Below are positions 1 to 5,746 of a stretch of DNA of 9,059 nucleotides, piece by piece. Under the pieces are notes generated by a model. It did not search any database. It was given only the letters and a program-made list of their open reading frames with translations, and had not been told where the DNA came from. Position 1 is the first letter of the stretch, and every line of letters starts with the position of its first letter. Location: assembly GCA_051875715.1 (NCBI GenBank), contig JBJEHD010000073.1, positions 1 through 9,059 on the forward strand, given 5' to 3'. The stretch comes from DYCT01 sp051875715. GTDB taxonomy: Bacteria; Bacteroidota; Bacteroidia; Bacteroidales; Bacteroidaceae. The translations under genes and the position numbers were made by a program.

Positions 1-70
1 GTAGTAGCTCAGTTGGTAGAGCATCAGCTTCCCAAGCTGAGGGTCGCGGGTTCGAATCCCGTCTGCCGCT
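1..70 (+). tRNA. tRNA-Gly (anticodon CCC), 5' end cut by window edge
   Basis: The sequence folds as a cloverleaf. The D-arm is GCTC..GAGC from base 7. The anticodon stem TCAGC/GCTGA encloses the loop TTCCCAA, with anticodon CCC at 31-33, which decodes GGG (glycine). The T-arm is GCGGG-TTCGAAT-CCCGT, ending at 62. The 3' acceptor strand CTGCCGC (63-69) is followed by discriminator T at 70. The 5' acceptor strand is visible only as GTAG, so three bases (predicted GCG) lie before the window. A U discriminator fits bacterial tRNA-Gly. The following bases are CAA, so the CCA end is not fully encoded. Confidence 0.93.
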
Positions 71-74
71 CAAT

Positions 75-101
75 ACCTCGTTCGGGGTGAATCTCAATTT
101 T
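75..101 (+). terminator. Weak hairpin after tRNA-Gly
   Basis: ACCTC (75-79) can pair with GGGGT (84-88), with one G-T wobble, around loop GTTC. A short T-run follows at 98-101. The stem is short and the T-run lies 9 nt away, so this is only a candidate terminator for the tRNA transcript. The rest of 102-205 shows nothing I can name. Confidence 0.25.
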
Positions 102-209
102 ATTTCTTAGTATGCATTGTGCGTGTGGTGGGGTGTCTTGCGAAAGAGGACGGATGCCTTGATGCCGCTCATACTTTATTTATCCTTGTAATTATTCGGC
201 TGAAAGGTG

Positions 210-239
210 TTGTTGTAAGGAAAGGTTTTTGTATTTTTG
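210..239 (+). promoter_or_regulatory. Bacteroidetes-type promoter of the sigma54 activator operon
   Basis: The -7 element TATTTTTG (232-239) matches TAnnTTTG exactly. A TTG at 210-212 lies 19 nt upstream and serves as the -33 element (consensus TTTG). Transcription would begin around 244-247, leaving a leader of about 15 nt before the ATG at 262. This placement argues against a start codon at 229, which would lie inside the promoter. Confidence 0.6.
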
Positions 240-261
240 CCTACTAAACGCGAGGAAGAGT

Positions 262-1509
262 ATGACGAAAGCTGAAATACAACAAGTAAAACTGAGGTTC
301 GGCATTATCGGGAATACGGATGCTTTGAACCGGGCAATCGACATTGCCATGCAGGTGGCTCCTACCGACCTGTCGGTGCTGATAACCGGCGAAAGCGGGG
401 TGGGTAAGGAGAGTTTTCCGCAGATTATCCATCAGAACAGCCGCCGCAAGCACGGACAGTACATCGCCGTGAACTGTGGGGCCATACCCGAGGGGACAAT
501 CGACTCTGAACTGTTCGGGCACGAAAAAGGTGCGTTCACGGGGGCAATCAGTGACCGGAAGGGCTATTTCGGTGAAGCCGACGGAGGAACAATCTTTTTG
601 GATGAAGTGGGAGAACTGCCGCTGCCTACGCAGGCAAGACTGCTGCGTGTGCTTGAAAGCGGAGAGTTCATCAAGGTGGGCTCGTCGAAAGTATTGAAGA
701 CGGATGTGCGCATCGTAGCGGCCACAAATGTGAATCTGACAGAAGCCATCGCAGAGGGGCGTTTCCGGGAGGATTTATATTATCGTCTGAATACGGTACC
801 CGTGAAGGTTCCTCCCTTACGGGAGCGTCCGGACGATATTGTACTCTTGTTTCGTAAGTTTGCATCGGATTTTGCCGAGAAATATCGCATGCCAGCCGTG
901 CAACTGACGGAAGAGGCGAAGCGGATGTTGGCGGCTTATCCGTGGCCCGGAAACGTGAGACAACTGAAAAACATTACCGAACAAATCTCCATTATTGAAA
1001 CGAATCGGGACATCACACCGGAAATCTTGCGGAATTATTTGCCGGAGCAATCGGCACAACGGCTGCCGGCTTTGCTGGGCGGAGGAAAGAGTGGCAAGAC
1101 ATTTGAGAGCGAACGGGAAATCCTGTATCAAGTGTTGTTTGACATGCGTAGGGACGTGACGGAACTGAAGAAGTTGGTCCACAACCTGATGACTGATCAT
1201 GGAGATGAACACCGGGTGAAGCCGGCCGAGTGGGAGGGAGATGCGGCGTGTCAGTATGTGGATTCGTCTGCTCGTCCGCTGGTGCATCTGTCGACTAGGC
1301 CGTTGGTGAACACGTCGAAACGGGACGACGAAGACATACAGGACACAACGGAATACGTGGAAGAGTCGCTCTCGCTGGATGATTTGGAGCGGGACATGAT
1401 TCGCAAGGCTTTGGAAAAGCACCACGGGAAACGAAAAGATGCAGCAAAAGACCTGAACATCTCGGAACGTACGCTGTACAGAAAGATTAAGGAATATGGC
1501 TTGGAATAA
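262..1509 (+). CDS. Sigma54-dependent AAA+ transcriptional activator without a receiver domain
   Basis: This 415-residue bacterial enhancer-binding protein should use ATP hydrolysis to remodel sigma54-RNA polymerase at -24/-12 promoters. The AAA+ domain fills residues ~13-260: Walker A GESGVGKE (43-50), the sigma54-contacting loop GAFTGA (90-95), Walker B IFLDE (111-115), FREDLYYRL (168-176, the arginine-finger region) and sensor II WPGNVRQL (228-235). A poorly conserved linker (~262-370) holds a small direct repeat, ARPLVHL/TRPLVNT. The C-terminus (~371-415) is a Fis-type helix-turn-helix with KRKDAAKDLNISERTLYRKIKEYG. No receiver, PAS or GAF domain precedes the AAA+ module, so any signal must be sensed by the linker, by a partner or by protein level. 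ATG 262 was chosen because an upstream ATG at 229 overlaps the promoter and adds non-conserved sequence. The 3' end overlaps lptE by 14 nt, indicating one operon with probable translational coupling. Function is known from the family; targets are not visible. Confidence 0.95.
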   Translation: MTKAEIQQVKLRFGIIGNTDALNRAIDIAMQVAPTDLSVLITGESGVGKESFPQIIHQNSRRKHGQYIAVNCGAIPEGTIDSELFGHEKGAFTGAISDRKGYFGEADGGTIFLDEVGELPLPTQARLLRVLESGEFIKVGSSKVLKTDVRIVAATNVNLTEAIAEGRFREDLYYRLNTVPVKVPPLRERPDDIVLLFRKFASDFAEKYRMPAVQLTEEAKRMLAAYPWPGNVRQLKNITEQISIIETNRDITPEILRNYLPEQSAQRLPALLGGGKSGKTFESEREILYQVLFDMRRDVTELKKLVHNLMTDHGDEHRVKPAEWEGDAACQYVDSSARPLVHLSTRPLVNTSKRDDEDIQDTTEYVEESLSLDDLERDMIRKALEKHHGKRKDAAKDLNISERTLYRKIKEYGLE

Positions 1510-2017
1510 GAAGGTAACAGGTCTGGCAATGAGCATGGCCATGGGGCTGATGATGATCGGGTGCTCCATCTCGATGAAATTCAACGGTGCTTCCATCAAC
1601 TACGATGTGGTCAAGAGCGTCGGTATTGAGACGTTTCCTATCAAGTCGGCCTACGTGTATGCGCCTTTGGGGACTGTGTTCAACGACGAGTTGCAGACTA
1701 TCTATATGACGCAGACCCGTCTGCAGGTTTTACCTCGTGGCGGCGACCTCTCATTGTCGGGCGAAATCACAGGCTATGAGCAACTGAACCAATCGGTGAA
1801 GGCGGACGGATATTCGTCGGAAACACAGTTGAAGGTAACGGTGAACGTCCGTTTTGTGAATAATTCCAATCATGCGGAAGATTTCGAGCGGCAGTTCTCG
1901 TCATTCCGAAACTACGACTCGTCGCTCCTGTTGAGTACGGTTCAGGATGGCCTGATCAGCGAGATGGTGAAAGAAATTGTGGAACAGATATTCAACGCCA
2001 CTGTGGCAAATTGGTAG
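1496..2017 (+). CDS. lptE: LPS assembly lipoprotein LptE
   Basis: This 173-residue protein resembles the LptE family as found in Bacteroidetes. LptE is the outer-membrane lipoprotein that plugs the LptD barrel and helps deliver lipopolysaccharide to the cell surface. The N-terminus has a lipoprotein signal: basic n-region NKK (4-6), a hydrophobic Met-rich stretch (7-22) and a lipobox ending MIGC, with Cys23 as the predicted lipidated residue. The mature part begins SISMKFNGASI, a stretch typical of the family in this phylum, followed by beta-rich sequence including LSLSGEITGYEQLN. A C-terminal helical segment (SEMVKEIVEQIFNATVANW) ends the protein. The start lies inside the last codons of the activator gene in another frame, preceded by AAGGA; M12 is a weaker alternative because it would lose the basic residues. 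The stop is 2 nt before the next gene. LptE sequences diverge strongly, so the call rests on the lipoprotein signal, length, motif and neighbourhood. Confidence 0.82.
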   Translation: MAWNKKVTGLAMSMAMGLMMIGCSISMKFNGASINYDVVKSVGIETFPIKSAYVYAPLGTVFNDELQTIYMTQTRLQVLPRGGDLSLSGEITGYEQLNQSVKADGYSSETQLKVTVNVRFVNNSNHAEDFERQFSSFRNYDSSLLLSTVQDGLISEMVKEIVEQIFNATVANW

Positions 2018-2019
2018 AT

Positions 2020-2787
2020 ATGATGAATGCTGCTGCCATGGAACAACTGCTGGCACACCCGGAGCGACTGGACGGGAATACGCTGTCGGCTTTGCAGCGG
2101 TTGTTGGACCGATATCCTTATTTTCAGACGGCACGTCTGCTGTACCTGCGCAATTTGTATGAGTTGCAGGATGAAAGATACGAGGACGAACTGACTCAGA
2201 ATGCTTTGTGGTTGAACAATCGGAAGATGTTGTTTGACCAAACGGTGCGCAATCGATACGAACAGGAACAAACTCCAGAACGGATACCAGCGAAATTGGA
2301 AAACGAATCGTCCTCGGAACGGACCATGTCGTTGATTGATGCGTTTTTGGCGACATGTCCGGCTGAGAACATGTCGACGGAACTCGAGGTGGCTGACGAC
2401 TATCCGGTCTATATGCTTGAAGGAAATTCCGAGAAAACCGGAGACGCCCGGATGAAAGGGCAGGAACTGATAGACTCGTTTATTGCATCGGCTGAGGCAT
2501 CGGAGTGTGCTTCGGTGGAAAGACGCGAGGTCAAGGAAACGGAACCGGTGGAAGAAGTCCCTCATGGGGAGGAAAAACAGGAAACAGCAGAAACGGTGCC
2601 TCAAAACGGAGAAGAAGAGGATTGTTTTACTGAGACTTTGGCGAAAATTTACGTAAAACAACAACGATACGAGAAAGCACTTGAAATTATTAAAAAATTA
2701 AGTTTGAATTATCCAAAAAAAAACGCTTACTTTGCGGACCAAATAAGATTCTTGGAAAAATTGATTATTAACAACAAATCGAAATAG
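2020..2787 (+). CDS. Cytosolic TPR-containing protein of unknown role
   Basis: This 255-residue protein has no signal peptide or membrane segment. Residues ~20-75 (ALQRLLDRYPYFQTARLLYL and onward) look like a degenerate TPR-like helical pair. Residues ~203-240 form a clearer TPR (FTETLAKIYVKQQRYEKALE, then LNYPKK). Between them is an acidic, low-complexity linker (~115-200) carrying two copies of a short motif: LIDAFLAT (105-112) and LIDSFIAS (150-157). TPRs usually mediate protein-protein contacts; no catalytic motif is visible. The gene starts 2 nt after the lptE stop and ends 4 nt before secG, so it probably belongs to the same transcript. A TTG at 2011 is in frame, but ATG 2020 (or 2023) is preferred. 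The 3' quarter is noticeably more A/T-rich than the rest and contains nine consecutive A at 2715-2723. The neighbourhood suggests an envelope-related scaffold, but that is inference. Confidence 0.85.
   Translation: MMNAAAMEQLLAHPERLDGNTLSALQRLLDRYPYFQTARLLYLRNLYELQDERYEDELTQNALWLNNRKMLFDQTVRNRYEQEQTPERIPAKLENESSSERTMSLIDAFLATCPAENMSTELEVADDYPVYMLEGNSEKTGDARMKGQELIDSFIASAEASECASVERREVKETEPVEEVPHGEEKQETAETVPQNGEEEDCFTETLAKIYVKQQRYEKALEIIKKLSLNYPKKNAYFADQIRFLEKLIINNKSK
2703..2734 (+). promoter_or_regulatory. Candidate internal promoter for secG
   Basis: TTTG at 2703-2706 is followed after 20 nt by TTACTTTG (2727-2734), which differs from TAnnTTTG at one position. It lies inside the 3' end of the TPR gene, about 58 nt upstream of the secG start. 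The composition here is A/T-rich, which raises the chance of a coincidental match. Confidence 0.4.
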
Positions 2788-2791
2788 CAAA

Positions 2792-3187
2792 ATGTATCTA
2801 TTATTAGTTATCTTAATGGTTATTGCTGCACTGCTGATGTGCCTTATCGTAGTTATTCAAAACTCCAAAGGCGGAGGCCTGGCTTCTGGATTTGCCTCGT
2901 CGAACCAGATCATGGGTGTGCGCAAGACTACTGATGTGCTGGAGAAAACAACGTGGGGACTGGCTATCTTCATGGTAGTTGTCAGCATCGCTTCGGCTTA
3001 CGTATTGCCGACGGCAAAGGAAAGCAATGCTTCCGTGATGGGAACCGAGGCTGTACAGAACGAAAAAACCAATCCGCTGAACCAGCCGGCTATCCCGGGT
3101 GCCAAGGTGGGCGAAGTTGCTCCGGATGCAACGCCGGTGCAGAGCGAGCCTGCTGCTCAGACTCCAAATGCTGAGCCTGTGGAATAA
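2792..3187 (+). CDS. secG: Preprotein translocase subunit SecG
   Basis: This 131-residue SecG is the small auxiliary subunit of the SecYEG inner-membrane channel that exports unfolded proteins. Transmembrane helix 1 spans residues ~2-22 and helix 2 spans ~53-71. They are joined by the characteristic loop QNSKGGGLASGFASSNQIMG (23-42), whose Gly/Ser-rich run is diagnostic. After helix 2 comes a tail of about 58 residues rich in Pro, Ala, Glu and Gln (TNPLNQPAIPGAKVGEV and onward), predicted to be disordered and much longer than in E. coli SecG; such tails occur in Bacteroidetes homologues. It is the last gene of the operon, 4 nt after the TPR gene, and is followed by two hairpins. It may also be transcribed from an internal promoter near 2703-2734. 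Confidence 0.96.
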   Translation: MYLLLVILMVIAALLMCLIVVIQNSKGGGLASGFASSNQIMGVRKTTDVLEKTTWGLAIFMVVVSIASAYVLPTAKESNASVMGTEAVQNEKTNPLNQPAIPGAKVGEVAPDATPVQSEPAAQTPNAEPVE

Positions 3188-3191
3188 AAAG

Positions 3192-3226
3192 CAATAGAAA
3201 AGGTGGGCAGATTGTTCTGCCTATTG
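3192..3226 (+). other. Stem-loop just after secG
   Basis: TGGGCAGA (3204-3211) pairs with TCTGCCTA (3216-3223), with one G-T wobble, around loop TTGT. Alternatively CAATAG (3192-3197) pairs with CTATTG (3221-3226) as an outer stem. No T-run follows directly, so it may be a 3'-end stabilising hairpin rather than a terminator. Confidence 0.45.
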
Positions 3227-3228
3227 AC

Positions 3229-3269
3229 AATAAAAAGCAAGAAGTGGATTTCCGTTTCTTGCTTTTATT
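3229..3269. terminator. Strong bidirectional terminator between secG and uvrB
   Basis: AAAAGCAAGAA (3233-3243) is perfectly complementary to TTCTTGCTTTT (3256-3266). The stem continues inward through two wobble pairs and two G-C pairs to loop ATTT. On the plus strand the arm ends in TTTTATT; on the minus strand it ends in TTTTTATT. It can therefore stop both the secG operon and rightward-to-left uvrB transcription. Confidence 0.8.
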
Positions 3270-3296
3270 GTGTTATGCGGGAAACAAAGCACTGCT

Positions 3297-3469
3297 TTCA
3301 ACCCAAAACGGTCATTAGGCCTTTATGCGCAAACGAACTTTCTTTTTGCCATCTGCCTTCCCGTTTCTCGGTTACAATGGAGCCCCATTGCACCCTCTAA
3401 AACGAGAACACATCTTCTCAAAGATAGAAGTTGTTATCATCATAACGCTAATGACCGATTTGGGTTCAA
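3297..3469. repeat. Degenerate ~173-bp palindrome abutting the uvrB stop codon
   Basis: The outer arms 3300-3318 and 3448-3466 are inverted copies of AACCCAAA[A/T]CGGTCATTAG with 18 of 19 bases matching. Similarity resumes inward after small indels: TTATG (3323-3327) with CATAA (3441-3445); AACTT (3336-3340) with AAGTT (3428-3432); TTCTCG (3365-3370) with CGAGAA (3403-3408); and a perfect innermost hairpin CAATGG-AGCC-CCATTG (3375-3390). All pairs share the same centre, near 3382-3383. The right arm overlaps the last base of the uvrB stop codon and would be transcribed as uvrB 3' untranslated RNA. It may be a decayed foldback/MITE-like insertion or a large structured 3' UTR. No target-site duplication is obvious and no gene lies inside it. 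Confidence 0.7.
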
Positions 3470-5496
3470 GCCGGGAACAGAGCCTTCAGCGTGTCTTCCA
3501 TGCGGAGAAGTTCGTCGCGGTATTGGGCCGCCTCGACAAATTCCATTTTTTTTGCCGCTTCGTACATGAGTTTGCGTGTGCGTTCAATGCTCTTTTCCAA
3601 TTGAGGCTTCGACATGTATTGAATGACAGGATCGGCCGCCATGGTCGGAAGTTCAGGCTCGGTATATGCCTTGGGTACGAAGTTTTCCGTTTCTTGGGGG
3701 GTAGAGGAGATGAGGGCATTCTGTCTTGCTTTCTTCACTTGTTTCGGGACGATGCCGTTGGCTTCGTTGTAGGCCAACTGCTTTTCGCGTCTTCGATTGG
3801 TTTCGTCGATGGTCTGCTGCATGCTTTCGGTAATCTTGTCGGCATACATGATGACCTTCCCGTTGATGTTGCGTGCTGCGCGTCCGGCTGTCTGGGTCAA
3901 CGAACGGTGCGAACGTAAGAAGCCTTCTTTGTCGGCATCGAGGATGGCGACCAATGATACTTCGGGAAGGTCGAGGCCTTCGCGTAGCAAGTTGACTCCT
4001 ACCAGTACATCGTAGAGCCCCTGACGAAGGTCTTCCATGATTTTCACACGTTCCAGTGTGTCGACGTCGCTGTGGATGTAATTGCAGCGTATGTCGTTTT
4101 TCAACAGGTATTCGGTCAGTTCTTCAGCCATACGTTTGGTCAGTGTGGTCACGAGAATGCGCTCGTCTTGTTCGATGCGTTGCTGGATTTCTTCCATGAG
4201 GTCGTCTATCTGATTCATGCTGGGACGAACCTCAATAGGAGGATCGAGCAGTCCGGTGGGACGGATGACCTGTTCGACGACGATGCCCTCGCTTTTGACC
4301 AATTCGTAATCGGCTGGTGTGGCGCTGACGTAGATGACCTGATTCGTCATGGATTCGAATTCATCAAATTTCAACGGCCGGTTGTCCAGGGCTGCAGGAA
4401 GACGGAATCCGTATTCGACCAGGTTGGTTTTTCGTGCACGGTCTCCTCCGTACATGGCTCGAATCTGAGGCACGCTGACGTGGCTTTCGTCAATAACCAT
4501 CAGGAAATCGTGGGGGAAGAAATCGAGCAGGCAATAAGGCCTGGTACCAGCCGCCCGTCCGTCGAAATAGCGCGAATAGTTCTCTATTCCCGAGCAGTGG
4601 CCCAATTCGCGTATCATTTCCATGTCGTAAGTGACGCGTTCGTATAGTCGTTTGGCTTCAAAGTTCTTTCCGGCGGACTTGAGAAAGTCCACTTGTCGTG
4701 TGAGGTCGTCTTCGATTTCGTGGATGGCCCGTTGAGTGCTTTCTTTGGTGGTCATAAATAAGTTGGCCGGATAAATCTTATATGTGTCAAAGCGTCCGAC
4801 CACCACGCTGGTCTGCGGGTCGATTTCTTCGATACTGTCTATCTCGTCTCCCCAGAACATGAGCCGCAGAAGGTTGTCGGAATAGGCCAGATAGATGTCC
4901 ACCGTGTCGCCTTTGACGCGGAAATTGCCACGATTGAGCTCGAGGTCGTTGCGTACGTAGAGGCTGTCGACAAGGCGGCGGAGCAGTTCGTTGCGGTTGA
5001 CCAGTTGCCCTTGTCTTACTTCGATTACATTATTGTAGAAGTCGGACGGATTTCCCATGCCGTAAATGCATGAAACGGAGGAGACGACAATGACGTCTTT
5101 TCGGCCGGAAAGCAAGGCCGAGGTGGCCGACAAACGTAGCTTGTCTATCTCGTCGTTGATTGCCAGGTCTTTTTCGATATAGGTATCAGTGGCCGGAAGG
5201 TAGGCTTCGGGCTGGTAGTAGTCGTAGTAGGACACGTAGTATTCTACGGCATTGTGTGGAAAGAAGTTTTTGAACTCACCATAGAGTTGTGCTGCCAGTG
5301 TCTTGTTGTGGCTGAGGATGAGAGTGGGTTTGTTGACATTCCGGATGACGTTGGCGATGGTGAACGTCTTTCCTGAGCCGGTAACGCCCAGCAGTGTCTG
5401 CGCCGGGATTCCCTGCAGGATGCCATCGGTCAGTTGTGCGATGGCTTCGGGCTGGTCTCCTGTTGGTTTGTAGTCGGAGGTTAATTCAAAATCCAT
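3466..5496 (-). CDS. uvrB: Excinuclease ABC subunit UvrB
   Basis: UvrB is the damage-verifying helicase-like subunit of bacterial nucleotide excision repair. It is loaded by UvrA, clamps one DNA strand behind its beta-hairpin, and recruits UvrC for dual incision. At 676 residues it has normal length. Visible motifs are Walker A GVTGSGKT (37-44), the beta-hairpin segment YYDYYQPEAYLP (90-101), the helicase DEAD-like box VIDESH (334-339), motif III SATP (391-394), the C-terminal helicase stretch GVNLLREGLDLPEVSLVA (500-517) and motif VI QTAGRAARN (535-543). A C-terminal UVR domain (~632-668, with MEFVEAAQYRDELLRME) provides UvrC contact. The start MDFELTSDYKPTGDQ was chosen because a longer in-frame extension to 5556 would run through the promoter and adds unconserved residues. 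It is transcribed alone, divergent from bamD and convergent with the secG operon. The stop codon touches the large palindrome. Confidence 0.98.
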   Translation of the reverse strand: MDFELTSDYKPTGDQPEAIAQLTDGILQGIPAQTLLGVTGSGKTFTIANVIRNVNKPTLILSHNKTLAAQLYGEFKNFFPHNAVEYYVSYYDYYQPEAYLPATDTYIEKDLAINDEIDKLRLSATSALLSGRKDVIVVSSVSCIYGMGNPSDFYNNVIEVRQGQLVNRNELLRRLVDSLYVRNDLELNRGNFRVKGDTVDIYLAYSDNLLRLMFWGDEIDSIEEIDPQTSVVVGRFDTYKIYPANLFMTTKESTQRAIHEIEDDLTRQVDFLKSAGKNFEAKRLYERVTYDMEMIRELGHCSGIENYSRYFDGRAAGTRPYCLLDFFPHDFLMVIDESHVSVPQIRAMYGGDRARKTNLVEYGFRLPAALDNRPLKFDEFESMTNQVIYVSATPADYELVKSEGIVVEQVIRPTGLLDPPIEVRPSMNQIDDLMEEIQQRIEQDERILVTTLTKRMAEELTEYLLKNDIRCNYIHSDVDTLERVKIMEDLRQGLYDVLVGVNLLREGLDLPEVSLVAILDADKEGFLRSHRSLTQTAGRAARNINGKVIMYADKITESMQQTIDETNRRREKQLAYNEANGIVPKQVKKARQNALISSTPQETENFVPKAYTEPELPTMAADPVIQYMSKPQLEKSIERTRKLMYEAAKKMEFVEAAQYRDELLRMEDTLKALFPA

Positions 5497-5523
5497 GTTC
5501 AACCAATTAAATATTTTATGGTG

Positions 5524-5557
5524 CAAAAATAGCGCAAGCCGAATATAGAAACTCAAA
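5524..5557 (-). promoter_or_regulatory. uvrB promoter (Bacteroidetes type)
   Basis: Read on the minus strand, TATTTTTG (5531 to 5524) is an exact TAnnTTTG -7 element. TTTG (5557 to 5554) lies 22 nt upstream, slightly longer than the usual 19-21. The leader to ATG 5496 would be about 20 nt, with no Shine-Dalgarno-like sequence. Both promoter boxes lie inside the palindromic repeat at 5526-5595. Confidence 0.6.
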
Positions 5558-5595
5558 CTCGCTTGAAGTTTTTGTTGATGCGCCGCCTATTTTAT
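5526..5595. repeat. Promoter-associated palindromic repeat, copy A (uvrB)
   Basis: This copy shares both ends with the copy at 7918-7992. ATAGCGCAAGCCGA (5529-5542) matches 13 of 14 bases at 7921-7934. The stretch from GATGCGCC to TTTTAT (5577-5595) matches 16 of 19 bases at 7974-7992. The ends form an inverted repeat AAAATAG (5526-5532) / CTATTTT (5587-5593). A central imperfect hairpin AAACT-CAA / TTG-A-AGTTT (5549-5571) occupies the middle. The element supplies the -7 and -33 boxes for uvrB. Confidence 0.75.
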
Positions 5596-5702
5596 GGGAA
5601 AATGGGAAACCTGCGCCATGCCGGGACGGAATATTGGTTGTCAGTTGGCCGGACAGAACTGGGTAGTAAATATCTCTTTTAACAGAATATATAGGAAAAG
5701 GG

Positions 5703-5734
5703 GTTGCATGATTCAGAGGATATCTGTAATTTTG
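5703..5734 (+). promoter_or_regulatory. bamD promoter (Bacteroidetes type)
   Basis: TAATTTTG (5727-5734) is an exact TAnnTTTG -7 element. GTTG (5703-5706) lies 20 nt upstream and matches the TTTG -33 element at three of four bases. Transcription would begin near 5740, so the bamD leader is very short: about 7 nt to ATG 5747, or about 13 nt to ATG 5753. Confidence 0.65.
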
Positions 5735-5746
5735 CACATTATTTGA

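Noticed and set aside
229..261. Upstream in-frame ATG extending the sigma54 activator by 11 residues
   Set aside because: It lies within the -7 promoter element; ATG 262 begins the conserved sequence.
817..1599. 260-codon ORF on the minus strand opposite the activator and lptE
   Set aside because: It is an antisense shadow of two well-supported genes, with no recognisable domain and Cys/Phe/Arg-biased composition.
2011..2019. TTG start for the TPR gene
   Set aside because: It overlaps the lptE stop, and two ATG codons follow immediately at 2020 and 2023.
3297..3469. CRISPR-like or IS interpretation of the palindrome
   Set aside because: There is one inverted pair rather than regularly spaced direct repeats, and no transposase gene or clear target-site duplication.
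3203..3918. Overlapping plus-strand ORFs crossing the secG-uvrB gap into uvrB
   Set aside because: They traverse hairpins, the palindrome and antisense uvrB codons; no conserved protein features or plausible start.
4072..4647. 191-codon plus-strand ORF inside uvrB
   Set aside because: It is a frame shadow of the uvrB coding sequence with no family resemblance.
5497..5556. N-terminal extension of UvrB by 20 residues
   Set aside because: The extension runs through the -7 and -33 boxes and is not UvrB-like; MDFELTSDYKPTGDQ is the conserved start.
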